Positions 1-9,454 are shown, counted from the stretch's first letter. The stretch is DNA of 64,000 nucleotides from CAVUEG01 sp963740525 (GCA_963740525.1 CAVUEG010000011.1:62001-126000), one strand, 5' to 3'. Notes: generated by a model not told the origin, from the letters alone. Made by a program: numbers and translations.

Positions 1-107
1 CGGCCGGTGACGTGGTCCTCGTCAAGGCCTCCCGCGGTGCCGCACTCGAGAAGGTCGCCGACGCGCTGGTCGCTGGTGCCAACCTGCAGAAGGAGAATGG
101 TCGATGA
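1..107 (+). CDS. murF: UDP-MurNAc-tripeptide:D-Ala-D-Ala ligase MurF, C-terminal end only
   Basis: The reading frame beginning at base 3 runs to a TGA at 105-107 and encodes about 34 residues containing GDVVLVKASRG, which is the typical C-terminal segment of MurF in actinobacteria. MurF adds D-Ala-D-Ala to UDP-MurNAc-tripeptide in the cytoplasm. The stop overlaps the mraY start in an ATGA junction, the usual murF-mraY coupling in dcw clusters. The rest of the gene lies outside the window, so the identification rests on this short tail and on gene order. Confidence 0.85.
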   Translation, partial: AGDVVLVKASRGAALEKVADALVAGANLQKENGR

Positions 108-1186
108 GGGCAATCCTGCTCGCGGGCGGGCTGTCGTTGATCCTGACCCTCTCCGGGACCGTCTTCGCCATCCGGGTGCTGACCCGGCAGGGCTACGGCC
201 AGCTGATCCGCGACGACGGCCCCACCTCGCACCACACGAAGCGGGGGACGCCCACGATGGGTGGCCTGGTGATCATCCTGGCCACCGTCATCAGCTACTT
301 CACCGCCAAGCTGATCACCCAGTCGGCACCGAGCTCGTCGGCGCTCCTGTTGTTGTTCCTGTTCGTCGGCCTGGGAGCCGTTGGCTTCCTCGACGACTTC
401 ATCGCGATCGCCAAGCAGCGCAGTCTCGGTCTGCGCAGCAAGGCCAAGCTCGTCGGGCAGACCGTGATCGCGGTGATCTTCTGCTGGCTCGCGCTCTCGC
501 CGAGGCTCGAGGACGACCGGGGCCAGGCCCCGGCGTCGCACGCAGTGTCGTTCCTGCGGGACCTGCCCACGTTCACTCTCCCCACGGTGGTGATCGTGGT
601 GTTCATGCTGGTGATGATCTCCGGCACCAGCAACGGAGTGAACCTCACCGATGGGCTCGACGGCCTCGCCACCGGCGCGTCGACGATGGTGTTCGGGGCC
701 TACACGCTCGTGAACATCTGGCAGAACAACCAGGCGTGCGGGATCTCCCCGGGTGCCAGCTGCTACGAGGTCCGGGACCCGCTCGACCTCGCGGTGGTGG
801 CTGCCGCGCTGACGGGATCCTGCTTCGGCTTCCTGTGGTGGAACGCCTCGCCTGCCCGGATCTTCATGGGAGACACCGGGTCCCTCGCTCTCGGCGGAGC
901 GCTGGCCGGCATGGCCATCCTGACCCGCACCGAGCTCCTGCTCGTCGTACTCGGCGGGCTCTTCGTCATGCAGACGACGTCGGTGATCCTGCAGGTGGGC
1001 TTCTTCAAGCTCACCGGGGGCAAGCGACTGTTCCGGATGACGCCGCTGCACCATCACTTCGAGCTCAAGAACTGGGCGGAGATCACCATCGTGATCCGCT
1101 TCTGGATCATCGCCGGCATCTGCGTCGCGACCGGCCTCGGGCTCTTCTACGCCGAATGGGTCGCGGAGTCTGAGGTCCACCGATGA
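104..1186 (+). CDS. mraY: phospho-N-acetylmuramoyl-pentapeptide-transferase MraY
   Basis: MraY transfers phospho-MurNAc-pentapeptide to undecaprenyl phosphate, making lipid I at the inner face of the membrane. The 360-residue protein has the usual length and about ten hydrophobic segments. Family motifs are present: GTPTMGG at residues 48-54, the aspartate pair in FLDDF, NLTDGLDGL, FMGDTGSLALGG and the C-terminal HHHFE histidine motif. It starts with ATG overlapping the murF stop and its own stop overlaps the murD ATG, so it is translated as part of the dcw operon. Nothing looks unusual. Confidence 0.98.
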   Translation: MRAILLAGGLSLILTLSGTVFAIRVLTRQGYGQLIRDDGPTSHHTKRGTPTMGGLVIILATVISYFTAKLITQSAPSSSALLLLFLFVGLGAVGFLDDFIAIAKQRSLGLRSKAKLVGQTVIAVIFCWLALSPRLEDDRGQAPASHAVSFLRDLPTFTLPTVVIVVFMLVMISGTSNGVNLTDGLDGLATGASTMVFGAYTLVNIWQNNQACGISPGASCYEVRDPLDLAVVAAALTGSCFGFLWWNASPARIFMGDTGSLALGGALAGMAILTRTELLLVVLGGLFVMQTTSVILQVGFFKLTGGKRLFRMTPLHHHFELKNWAEITIVIRFWIIAGICVATGLGLFYAEWVAESEVHR

Positions 1187-2668
1187 GCTCTTCTCCCGAT
1201 CCGCGTCTGCTGGGACGACGTGACTCCTGGGACGGCGTCCGCGCCGTCGTCGCGGGCTTCGGCGTCTCAGGATTCGCCGCCGCCGACAACCTGACCCACC
1301 TCGGTGCCTCGGTGGTCGCACTCGACGAGTCCGAGGCAGGAGACCGACCCGAGAAGGCCGAGCTGCTCTCGCTCTTCGGTGCCGACATCCGACTGGGCGC
1401 CGGCACGACTGCGGTGCTCCCCGACGACGTGGACGTGCTGGTCACCTCGCCCGGATGGTCGCCTTCGGCACCGCTGCTCGCCCAGGCCGTCGCGCGGGGG
1501 ATCCCGGTGTGGGGCGAGGTCGAGCTCGCCTGGCGGCTCCGCGACCCGGAGCACCAGACGCCGTGGCTGGCCGTGACCGGCACCAACGGCAAGACCACGA
1601 CCGTGCAGATGCTCGATGCGATCCTGCGCCGGTCGGGGCTGCGCAGCGTCGCCTGCGGCAACGTCGGGCTGCCGATCGTCGAGGCGGTGATGGACCCCGT
1701 GCCGTACGACGTCCTGGCCGTGGAGCTGTCGAGCTTCCAGCTCCACTACACCGAGTCGATGGCCGCCGAGTCCGCCGTCGTGCTCAACGTCGCCGAGGAC
1801 CACCTCGACTGGTACTCCGGGCCGACGGGATGGCCGAGTACGCCGCCGACAAGGGCACGCATCTACGACCGGGTCGAGCGGGCCTGCGTCTACAACGTCG
1901 CCGACTCGGCCACCGAGCAGATGGTGCGCGACGCCGACGTCATGGAGGGGGCCCGGGCGATCGGCTTCACCTTGGGCACGCCCGCGGTGGGCATGCTCGG
2001 CCTCGTCGACGACATCCTGGCGGACCGCGCCTTCGTGGAGGAGCGCGCGACCAGCGCCGCGGAGCTGTGCACGATCGCCGACCTGGCGTCACCCGCACCG
2101 CACTTCATCGCCAACGCCCTGGCCGCGGCGCACTGGCTCGGGCGCACGGCGTGCCCCCGGTGGCAGTCCGCGACGGCCTGCGCGACTTCCGGCCCGACGG
2201 GCACCGGATCGCCGAGGTCGAGACCGTCGGGGGAGTGCGCTACGTGGACGACTCGAAGGCCACCAACCCGCACGCCGCCGCGTCGTCCCTGCAGGCCTAC
2301 GAACCGGTGGTCTGGGTGGCCGGGGGGCTGGCCAAGGGCGCTGCGTTCGACTCCCTCGTGGAGGCCAGCCGGTCCCGGTTGCGGGGGGTCGTGCTGATCG
2401 GCCGGGACCGCGCCGTGATCGCCGAGGCCCTCGCGCGACACGCGCCCGATGTCCCGGTGATCGATGTCGGAAACGGCGACACTTCAGTGTCAGAGCTCAT
2501 GGATCGCGTCGTCCGGCGGCGGCCGGACTCGCCCGACCGGGTGACACCGTGCTGCTGGCCCCGGGCTGTGCGTCCATGGACATGTTCACCAACTACGCGG
2601 CCCGGGGAGACGCGTTCGCCGACGCAGTGCGGCGGATGGCTCCGCCGAACGGGCCTACGAGCGGCTGA
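1183..2668 (+). CDS. murD: UDP-N-acetylmuramoylalanine:D-glutamate ligase MurD, broken by four apparent frameshifts
   Basis: MurD adds D-glutamate to UDP-MurNAc-L-Ala. The N-terminal Rossmann-like domain (VVAGFGVSGFAAADNL), the ATP-binding GTNGKTTT loop and LNVAEDHLDWYS are clear. The frame then changes. A base appears missing in the G-run near 1819-1822, so MAEYAADKG is read in another frame. An extra base near 1857 restores the frame. A base is missing near 2125-2132, before LARAHGVPPVAVRDG, and another near 2514, before GLARPGDTVLLAPGC. Joining the pieces gives a normal full-length MurD with DDSKATNPHAA and SMDMFTNY. The last piece stops at 2668, but the very end is uncertain because a GTGA overlap with ftsW may have been intended. 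The gene is essential and its neighbours are intact, so sequencing error is likelier than a real pseudogene. Confidence 0.9.
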
Positions 2669-2679
2669 AGGGCAGGACC

Positions 2680-3918
2680 GTGACCTCCACGACGGGCGAA
2701 CCCACACGCGGGGCCTTCGTCGGTTGGGCTGCGGCCACCAAGCGGGCCCTGGATCGCCCCCTGGCGTCGTACTACCTGCTGATGGGCGCCTCGACGCTGC
2801 TCCTGACCATCGGGCTGATGATGGTGCTCAGCGCCTCGAGCGTGCAGTCCTACGAGGAGTACGACAACAGCTACCACTACTTCATCAAGCAGATGATCTG
2901 GGTGGGACTCGGACTGCCGGCTGCCTTCGTGGCCTCCCGGATGCCGACCCGTGTCATCCGCCGGTTCGCCTGGGTAGGACTGATCGCGGCCCTGGCGCTG
3001 ATCATCGCCACGCTGACTCCTCTGGGGTACGCCGTCCACGGAAACCGCAACTGGCTCGCCGTCGGTCCCCTCGCCGTACAGCCGTCGGAGATCGCCAAGC
3101 TGGCAGTGGTCCTGTGGGCAGCCGACCTGTATGCGCGCAAGGAGTCCCTGCTCGACGACTGGAAGCACGCCCTGATCCCGGTCGTGCCCGTGATCGGACT
3201 CATCACCGGGTTGGTCGTGGTGATGCAGCACGACCTCGGCACCGCGCTCGTGCTGTTCGCCATCATGCTCGGGATGATCTGGGTGGTGGGGGCCCCGGGG
3301 CGCCTGTTCGCCCTGTCCATCGCCATCGTCGGGGTGCTGACGCTCTTCCTCGTCAGCACCAACCCGGAGCGACGCGACCGGCTGATGAACTTCGCCGACC
3401 CGTTCAAGGACTTCCAGGGCGCCGGGTGGCAGCCCGCGCACGGGCTGTTCGCGATGTCGAGCGGCGGCTGGTTCGGAAAGGGCATCTCGGCCAGCCAGCA
3501 GAAGTGGGGCGGGCTGCCGGAGGCGCACACGGACTTCATCTTCGCGGTGCTCGGCGAGGAGCTGGGCCTGGTGGGCACGGTGCTGGTCCTGGTGCTGTTC
3601 CTGACCATCGCGTACGCCGCCATCCGGCTCGCCGTCACCACCGCTGACCCCTTCGTGCGCTACATGAGCGCCGGGGTCACGATCTGGCTGCTCGGGCAGA
3701 TGATGATCAACATCGGCATGGTGCTCGCCCTTCTCCCCGTGATCGGCATCCCGCTCCCGCTGGTGTCGTACGGCGGGTCCGCGCTGCTGCCGTCGTTGGT
3801 GGCACTGGGACTGCTGATCGGCTTTGCGCGCCGCGAGCCGGAGGCCGCCGCCGCGATCCGCGAGAACCGTCGCCGTCGTGCCGCAGGCGTCAACGCCCGC
3901 GCGAGCCGGGGGGCGTGA
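2680..3918 (+). CDS. ftsW: SEDS peptidoglycan glycosyltransferase FtsW
   Basis: FtsW polymerises lipid II at the division septum together with a class B penicillin-binding protein. The 412-residue product has a short polar N-terminus, about ten membrane segments and the family signature near the C-terminus (PLPLVSYGGSALLPSL). A large extracytoplasmic loop follows FADPFKDFQGAGWQ. The start is GTG at 2680, preceded by a weak AGG-rich ribosome site (GGCAGGACC). It sits between murD and murG, its normal place in actinobacterial dcw clusters. FtsW is favoured over RodA because of the gene context. Confidence 0.95.
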   Translation: MTSTTGEPTRGAFVGWAAATKRALDRPLASYYLLMGASTLLLTIGLMMVLSASSVQSYEEYDNSYHYFIKQMIWVGLGLPAAFVASRMPTRVIRRFAWVGLIAALALIIATLTPLGYAVHGNRNWLAVGPLAVQPSEIAKLAVVLWAADLYARKESLLDDWKHALIPVVPVIGLITGLVVVMQHDLGTALVLFAIMLGMIWVVGAPGRLFALSIAIVGVLTLFLVSTNPERRDRLMNFADPFKDFQGAGWQPAHGLFAMSSGGWFGKGISASQQKWGGLPEAHTDFIFAVLGEELGLVGTVLVLVLFLTIAYAAIRLAVTTADPFVRYMSAGVTIWLLGQMMINIGMVLALLPVIGIPLPLVSYGGSALLPSLVALGLLIGFARREPEAAAAIRENRRRRAAGVNARASRGA

Positions 3919-5009
3919 TGCGCGTCCTGCTCGCCGGCGGTGGCACCGCCGGCCACACCTCGCCCCTGCTCGCGACCGCGGACGCCCTGCGCCGCCTCGA
4001 CCCCTCGACCGAGATCACCGCACTGGGCACGCCCCGCGGGGTGGAGGTGCGGGTGGTCCCCGCCGCCGGCTACCCGCTCGAGCTGGTCGAGCCGGTGCCG
4101 CTGCCGCGCAGACCCAACGCCGACCTGCTGCGCACCCCCGGCCGGATCCGGACCGCCGTGAGGGAGACGCTGGCGGTGCTGGACCGGGTGCGCCCCGACG
4201 TCGTGGTCGGGTTCGGCGGCTACGTCTCGGTGCCCGCCTACCTTGCCGCCCGCCGCCGGCACCTGCCGCTGGTCGTGCACGAGGGCAACGCGCTGCCCGG
4301 CATCGCGAACCGGCTCGGTGCCCGGTTGACGACCCACGTCGCCACCAGCTTCCCCGACACCCCGCTGCGGCATGCCGAGTACCTCGGGCTGCCGATCAGG
4401 CGGATGATCTCGACCATGGACCGAACCGCGCTCCGTGACGAGGCCCGTGACACCTTCGGTCTCGATCCCGACCTCCCGACGCTGCTGGTCACCGGGGGCT
4501 CGCAGGGTGCGCGTCGGCTGAACCAGGCCGTCGCCGGAGCCGCCGTCGAGCTGGGCGGGGCAGGGGTTCAGGTGCTGCACGTGGCTGGCCCCCTGGGCGA
4601 GGTCGACGTCGAGCCACGGCCCGGTGACCCGCCGTACGTCGTGCTCTCGTACGTCGACCGGATGGACCTCGCGTACGCCGCGGCCGACCTCGTGGTCTGC
4701 CGGGCGGGCAGCAACACGGTGACCGAGGTGTCCTCGGTCGGGCTCCCCGCCGTCTTCGTCCCACTGCCGATCGGCAACGGCGAGCAGGAGCTCAACGCCA
4801 GGCCGGTCGTCGACGCCGGCGGCGGGCTGCTGGTCCGTGACGAGGCGATGACCTCCTCGTGGGTGGCGGCCACCGTCCCCGGGCTGGTGCACGACCGGGG
4901 CCGGCTCGCCACGATGTCCTCGGCCGCCGAGGGACTGATCCCGCGCGATGCCGACGACCGGCTCGCCGCTCTCGTCATCCGCGCGGCTGACGGCGGTGGG
5001 CGCTCGTGA
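3918..5009 (+). CDS. murG: lipid II synthase MurG (GlcNAc transferase)
   Basis: MurG transfers GlcNAc from UDP-GlcNAc to lipid I, forming lipid II at the cytoplasmic membrane face. The N-terminal glycine-rich loop LLAGGGTAGHTSPL, the acceptor-site VHEGNALPGIANR and the second-domain GGSQGARRLN are present. The C-terminal domain carries the UDP-GlcNAc region around AGSNTVTEVSSVGLPAVFVPLP. The length, about 363 residues, is normal. I start it at ATG 3918, where the A of the start is the last base of the ftsW TGA. A GTG at 3915 directly upstream would add one residue. The stop overlaps murC. Confidence 0.97.
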   Translation: MRVLLAGGGTAGHTSPLLATADALRRLDPSTEITALGTPRGVEVRVVPAAGYPLELVEPVPLPRRPNADLLRTPGRIRTAVRETLAVLDRVRPDVVVGFGGYVSVPAYLAARRRHLPLVVHEGNALPGIANRLGARLTTHVATSFPDTPLRHAEYLGLPIRRMISTMDRTALRDEARDTFGLDPDLPTLLVTGGSQGARRLNQAVAGAAVELGGAGVQVLHVAGPLGEVDVEPRPGDPPYVVLSYVDRMDLAYAAADLVVCRAGSNTVTEVSSVGLPAVFVPLPIGNGEQELNARPVVDAGGGLLVRDEAMTSSWVAATVPGLVHDRGRLATMSSAAEGLIPRDADDRLAALVIRAADGGGRS

Positions 5010-6436
5010 TCATCCCGGTCCCCGAGGACCTGCTGCCCGCCGACCAGCTCGGCCGGGTCCACTTCGTCGGCATCGGCGGGGCCGGGCTTTCCGGGATCGC
5101 CCGGATCATGCTTGCCCGGGGGATGAGCGTGAGCGGCAGCGATGCGCGGGAGTCCCGCGGGGTCGAGGCACTGCGGATGCTCGGCGCCCGCGTCAGCGTC
5201 GGTCACGACGCTTCCCACGTGCGCGACGTGGACACCCTCGTCGTCTCCACGGCGGTGCGTGAGACGAACCCCGAGGTCGTCGAGGGGCTCCGGCAGGGCC
5301 TGCGCATGCTGCCCCGTTCGGCCGCCCTCGAGTCCGTGATGCGGGGCCGCCGGGTCGTCGCCGTCGCGGGCACCCATGGCAAGACCACCACCACGTCGCT
5401 GCTGACGGTGGCGCTCCAGGCCTGCCGGGCCGACCCCTCCTTCGCGATCGGCGGCGAGCTGAACGAGTCCGGCTCGAACGCCCACGACGGCAGCGGCGAG
5501 CTGTTCATCGCCGAGGCGGACGAGAGCGACGGCGCCTTCCTCGTCTACTCGCCGTACGGCGCGGTCGTCACGAACGTCGAGGCCGACCACCTCGACAACT
5601 ACGGCACCGAGGAGGCCTACCACGCCGCCTTCACCGAGTTCCTCGACCGGATCGACCCGGAGGGGTTCCTGGTGGCCGTCATCGACGACGACGGCGCAGC
5701 AGACCTCGCCGAGCAGGCCAGGGAACGTGGGCTGGAGACCATCGGGGTCGGGGAGTCGCCGCGCGCCGACCTCAGGGCGGTCGACCTCACCTTCGTCGGG
5801 TCCGTGTCGACCTTCACCGTGCGACGAGGTGAGGAGGAGCTCGGTCGGATCGCGTTGCAGATCCCGGGCCGGCACTACGTGCTCGACGCCCTCGCGGCGC
5901 TGGCGGCCGGTCTACGGCTCGGCTACGCCTTCGACGACCTCCGGCGCGGGCTCGAGGCGTTCTCCGGGACCCGGCGCCGGATGGAGCTCAAGGGGCAGGC
6001 GGCCGGAGTCCGGGTCTACGACAGCTACGCCCACCACCCGAACGAGATCGCCGGCGACCTTCAGGCCGCGCGCTCCCTGGCGGGTGAGGGCCGGGTGGTG
6101 GTCGCGTTCCAGCCGCACATGGTCTCCCGCACCCGGATCTTCGGGGCGGCCATGGGTCAGGCCCTGGGTGCGGCCGACGAGGTCGTGGTGATGGACATCT
6201 ACGTCGCGCGCGAGGACCCCGAGCCCGGGGTGTCCAGCGCGCTGGTGGCCGACGCGGTGCCGCTGCCGGCCGAGCGCGTGCTGCTGGAGCCCTCCTGGGC
6301 ACGCGTGCCGCAGAGCCTGGTCGACCGCGCCAGGCCCGGCGACGTGGTGCTCACGCTCGGTGCCGGCGACGTCACGCTGGTCGGTCCCGAGGTGCTGACG
6401 CTGCTGGACGAGGGGCGCGGCTCCGCGGATGCGTGA
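5006..6436 (+). CDS. murC: UDP-N-acetylmuramate:L-alanine ligase MurC
   Basis: MurC adds L-alanine to UDP-MurNAc, the first amino acid step of the cytoplasmic peptidoglycan precursor pathway. The 476-residue product has the N-terminal nucleotide fold HFVGIGGAGLSGIARIML, the ATP loop GTHGKTTTTSLL, the EADESDGAF motif and the C-terminal Mur ligase domain with SYAHHPNEI. The GTG start at 5006 overlaps the murG stop, and the end overlaps ftsQ by 8 bases. The order murG-murC-ftsQ without murB or ddl between them is common in Actinobacteria. Confidence 0.97.
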   Translation: MIIPVPEDLLPADQLGRVHFVGIGGAGLSGIARIMLARGMSVSGSDARESRGVEALRMLGARVSVGHDASHVRDVDTLVVSTAVRETNPEVVEGLRQGLRMLPRSAALESVMRGRRVVAVAGTHGKTTTTSLLTVALQACRADPSFAIGGELNESGSNAHDGSGELFIAEADESDGAFLVYSPYGAVVTNVEADHLDNYGTEEAYHAAFTEFLDRIDPEGFLVAVIDDDGAADLAEQARERGLETIGVGESPRADLRAVDLTFVGSVSTFTVRRGEEELGRIALQIPGRHYVLDALAALAAGLRLGYAFDDLRRGLEAFSGTRRRMELKGQAAGVRVYDSYAHHPNEIAGDLQAARSLAGEGRVVVAFQPHMVSRTRIFGAAMGQALGAADEVVVMDIYVAREDPEPGVSSALVADAVPLPAERVLLEPSWARVPQSLVDRARPGDVVLTLGAGDVTLVGPEVLTLLDEGRGSADA

Positions 6437-7139
6437 GCAGTCACGCTTCGTCCGAAGGCGCTGGTCGCGACGGTGGCTCACGCTTCGCCCGGTCCTGGCG
6501 GCCCTGTCGCTGCTGGCCGTGGTCGGCGCGGGCGTGTGGCTCACGTTCTTCTCCTCGGTCCTGGCGGTCTCGGGGGTCTCCGTGCAGGGCGCGCGGTTGC
6601 TGTCGGTCCAGGACGTGAGGTCCGCCGCCGCCGTACCCACCGGTGAGCCGCTGGCCACCGTCGACCTCGACGCCGTACGGACCCGCGTGGAGAGCCTGCG
6701 CGAGGTCGACTCGGCGGACGTCTCGCGGTCCTGGCCGGACCACGTCCGGATCGCGGTCACCGAGCGCACCGCGGTGGCCCTGGTGGTCGGCACCGGCGGG
6801 TACCAGGCCATGGACCACGACGGCGTCCTGTTCCGCACCTACACGACCCGGCCGCCGGGCCTGCCGTTGGTGCGCACCGGCCCGAGCCCGGGACGCGGGG
6901 CGCTGGCCGAGGCCGCCCGGGTCATCGAGGCCCTGCCCGCGGGCCTGTCGGCCAGGGTCGAGCACGTCTCGGTGACCACGATCGACCGGATCTCGCTGCG
7001 GCTGCGCGGGGGGCGGACCGTGGTGTGGGGGAGTGCGGAGGACTCGGCGGCCAAGGCCGAGGTGCTCGCGGTGCTGCTGCACCGCAAGGCCAGGGTGTAC
7101 GACGTGAGCGTTCCCGGGCAGCCGACCACCCGGAAGTAG
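6429..7139 (+). CDS. ftsQ: cell division protein FtsQ (POTRA domain)
   Basis: FtsQ is a single-pass membrane protein that links early and late divisome proteins. The 236-residue product has a basic cytoplasmic N-terminus, one membrane helix at about residues 20-40, a POTRA domain starting at VSGVSVQGARLLSVQDV, and the FtsQ beta domain with ERTAVALV. The ATG start overlaps the murC stop. It is the last gene of the tightly overlapping dcw block; a promoter-like region separates it from ftsZ. Confidence 0.95.
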   Translation: MREQSRFVRRRWSRRWLTLRPVLAALSLLAVVGAGVWLTFFSSVLAVSGVSVQGARLLSVQDVRSAAAVPTGEPLATVDLDAVRTRVESLREVDSADVSRSWPDHVRIAVTERTAVALVVGTGGYQAMDHDGVLFRTYTTRPPGLPLVRTGPSPGRGALAEAARVIEALPAGLSARVEHVSVTTIDRISLRLRGGRTVVWGSAEDSAAKAEVLAVLLHRKARVYDVSVPGQPTTRK

Positions 7140-7228
7140 CCCCGCGGACCGGCGGACGCCGAAACTTTTCTCATTGCCCGGCGCGTCGCCCGCGTGTTGC
7201 CGCGGTTGGCCGGGAGTGGTCGCCTACC

Positions 7229-7290
7229 TTGATTGTCATCGAGAGGTTGACATAACTATAACCCTCTACTTCAGGGTTAGGGTTCTCGAT
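7229..7290 (+). promoter_or_regulatory. AT-rich regulatory region upstream of ftsZ
   Basis: The 239-base gap between ftsQ and ftsZ holds an AT-rich island that stands out from its surroundings. It contains TTGATT (7229-7234), TTGACA (7247-7252) and TATAAC (7257-7262). It also has a perfect 7-bp inverted repeat, TAACCCT at 7259-7265 and AGGGTTA at 7273-7279, and then TCGATCGATCGA just downstream. No single -35/-10 pair has ideal spacing, so the exact promoter is not assigned. ftsZ commonly has its own promoters in Actinobacteria. Confidence 0.55.
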
Positions 7291-7378
7291 CGATCGACTT
7301 CCCCACGTACGACCAGCACCACCCCATCCGCGTCCGTCCCGCCCACCAGCGGACGGCAAGAGCAGGAGGCATTCCGCC

Positions 7379-8674
7379 GTGGCAGCACCGCAGAACTACC
7401 TGGCCGTCATCAAGGTCGTGGGGATCGGTGGAGGCGGCGTCAACGCCGTCAACCGGATGATCGAGGTCGGGCTCAAGGGCGTCGAGTTCATCGCGATCAA
7501 CACCGACGCACAGGCACTCCTCATGAGTGACGCCGACGTCAAGCTCGACATCGGCCGAGAGCTCACGCGCGGTCTCGGCGCCGGCGCCGACCCCGGGGTC
7601 GGCACGCAGGCGGCCGACGACCACGCCGACGAGATCGAAGAGGTCATCAAGGGCGCCGACATGGTGTTCGTGACCGCCGGCGAGGGTGGCGGCACCGGCA
7701 CCGGTGGTGCCCCCGTCGTCGCCCGGATCGCCCGCTCGCTGGGCGCCCTGACGATCGGTGTGGTCACCCGCCCGTTCGCCTTCGAGGGTCGACGCCGCGC
7801 CAACTCCGCGGAGGAGGGCATCGCACAGCTGCGTGAGGAGGTGGACACCCTCATCGTCATCCCGAACGACCGGCTGCTCTCGATCAGCGACCGCAACGTC
7901 TCGATCCTCGACGCCTTCAAGCAGGCCGACCAGGTGCTGCTCCAGGGCGTCTCCGGGATCACCGACCTGATCACGACCCCGGGTCTGATCAACCTCGACT
8001 TCGCCGACGTGAAGTCCGTGATGTCCAACGCCGGTTCGGCGCTGATGGGCATCGGCTCCGCCCGTGGCGAGGACCGCGCGGTCGCGGCCGCGGAGATGGC
8101 GGTGTCGAGCCCACTGCTCGAGGCCTCCATCGACGGCGCTCACGGCGTGCTGCTCTCGATCGCGGGCGGCTCCGACCTCGGGCTATTCGAGATCAACGAG
8201 GCCGCGGCGCTGGTCTCGCAGGCCGCCCACGCCGAAGCCAACATCATCTTCGGTGCCGTCATCGACGACGCCCTCGGCGACGAGGTGCGGGTGACCGTGA
8301 TCGCGGCCGGCTTCGACGGCGGCATGCCGAAGCGACGCGACGAGGGCACGGTGCTGCGTCGTACGCCGCAGCCGGTGCAGTCGCAGGCCGAGACCCGGAC
8401 CGCGGCAATGGCCGGAGCCCGGGCGCAGGACCAGGGCCACACGATCGGCAACACCGGAGCAGCCCTCGCGGGCGCCCAGCCGCAGCACGCCCCGCAGCCC
8501 TCGAGCCACCAGAACGGCCAGAACGGCCAGTCGGTGCCGGCTCAGGGCGGCCCCGCCGCTGCTGCCAAGGCGGCCGGTCAGACGAGGCCCGCCGATCAGC
8601 GCCAGCCGGTCAAGGCGCAGCGGCCCGTGCAGTTCGACGACGACGAGCTCGACGTCCCGGACTTCCTCAAGTAG
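7379..8674 (+). CDS. ftsZ: cell division GTPase FtsZ
   Basis: FtsZ is the tubulin-like GTPase that forms the Z-ring. The 431-residue product has the N-terminal nucleotide loop GGGGVNAVNRM, the tubulin signature GGGTGTGGAPVVA and the T7 synergy-loop region NLDFADVKSVM. A long flexible Gln/Ala-rich linker follows (about residues 315-415). The conserved C-terminal peptide DDDELDVPDFLK would bind SepF and other partners. The GTG start at 7379 is chosen because AGGAGG lies about 8 bases upstream. sepF lies three genes downstream. Confidence 0.99.
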   Translation: MAAPQNYLAVIKVVGIGGGGVNAVNRMIEVGLKGVEFIAINTDAQALLMSDADVKLDIGRELTRGLGAGADPGVGTQAADDHADEIEEVIKGADMVFVTAGEGGGTGTGGAPVVARIARSLGALTIGVVTRPFAFEGRRRANSAEEGIAQLREEVDTLIVIPNDRLLSISDRNVSILDAFKQADQVLLQGVSGITDLITTPGLINLDFADVKSVMSNAGSALMGIGSARGEDRAVAAAEMAVSSPLLEASIDGAHGVLLSIAGGSDLGLFEINEAAALVSQAAHAEANIIFGAVIDDALGDEVRVTVIAAGFDGGMPKRRDEGTVLRRTPQPVQSQAETRTAAMAGARAQDQGHTIGNTGAALAGAQPQHAPQPSSHQNGQNGQSVPAQGGPAAAAKAAGQTRPADQRQPVKAQRPVQFDDDELDVPDFLK

Positions 8675-8695
8675 GCCCGCCGGGCGGTCTGCGAC

Positions 8696-9454
8696 GTGTT
8701 CGGATACACCGACACCCGTGGCGCCGTGGAGGTCGCGTTCACCGACCGCCACGGCGGCACGAGCACGCCGCCGTACGACAGCCTGAACCTCGCGGTTCCC
8801 AAGGAGCCGCCCGACGATCTCGACCTCGCCACCTTGTCGGAGCAGGCCGAGCGGAACATCGCCCGGGTGCATGACGCGTTCACCGGCGGAGGGGGAGGCG
8901 TGCTGGTGCGGATGCGACAGGTGCACGGCGCCGACGTCGCCACCGTCGACGAGCGGCTTGCTGCGCCGGACGCCGACGTGCCCGTCGCCGACGGGCTGGT
9001 CACCGCGATGGCCGGCGTCACCTTGCTGGTGCGGGTGGCCGACTGCGTGCCGGTGCTCCTGGGAGACCCGGTGGCCGGCGTCGTGGGCGCCGCCCATGCA
9101 GGGCGCCCAGGTCTGGTAGCGGGGGTGGTCCCCGCGACGGTGGCCAGGATGCGTGACCTGGGCGCGCAGGACATCACCGCCTGGATCGGGCCGCACGTGT
9201 GTGGTCGCTGCTACGAGGTCCCGGCTGCGATGCGCGACGAGGTCTCCTCGGTCGTGCCGGCCTCCTTCGCCGAGACGTCATGGGGCACTCCCGCTCTCGA
9301 CGTGGGCGCGGGAGTGCGCTCGCAGCTCGAGGCGGACGGCGTGACCGTGCTCGAGGAGCCGGCGTGCACCATCGAGGTCGACGACCTCTACTCCTACCGT
9401 CGCCAGGGTGCGCTCTCCGGGCGTCTGGGCGGCCTCGTGCGGATCCGGCCGTGA
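8696..9454 (+). CDS. pgeF: purine nucleoside phosphorylase / multicopper-oxidase-fold protein PgeF (YfiH, laccase domain)
   Basis: This is the DUF152/YfiH family, reported to include purine nucleoside phosphorylase/adenosine deaminase activity and, in E. coli, peptidoglycan editing (PgeF). The 252-residue protein carries the zinc-site motifs RQVHG, VADCVPVLL with its cysteine, AAHAGRPGL with its histidine, and HVCGRCYEV. It begins at GTG 8696, 21 bases after the ftsZ stop, and its stop overlaps yggS by a GTGA junction. ftsZ-pgeF-yggS-sepF is a conserved actinobacterial order. Which activity dominates here cannot be told from sequence. Confidence 0.9.
   Translation: MFGYTDTRGAVEVAFTDRHGGTSTPPYDSLNLAVPKEPPDDLDLATLSEQAERNIARVHDAFTGGGGGVLVRMRQVHGADVATVDERLAAPDADVPVADGLVTAMAGVTLLVRVADCVPVLLGDPVAGVVGAAHAGRPGLVAGVVPATVARMRDLGAQDITAWIGPHVCGRCYEVPAAMRDEVSSVVPASFAETSWGTPALDVGAGVRSQLEADGVTVLEEPACTIEVDDLYSYRRQGALSGRLGGLVRIRP

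Noticed and set aside
1455..3647. A long alternative-frame plus-strand reading spanning murD and ftsW
   Set aside because: Only two stretches match MurD, and they are explained by indels in murD; the rest is Arg/Pro/Ala-rich shadow translation of GC-rich DNA overlapping ftsW.
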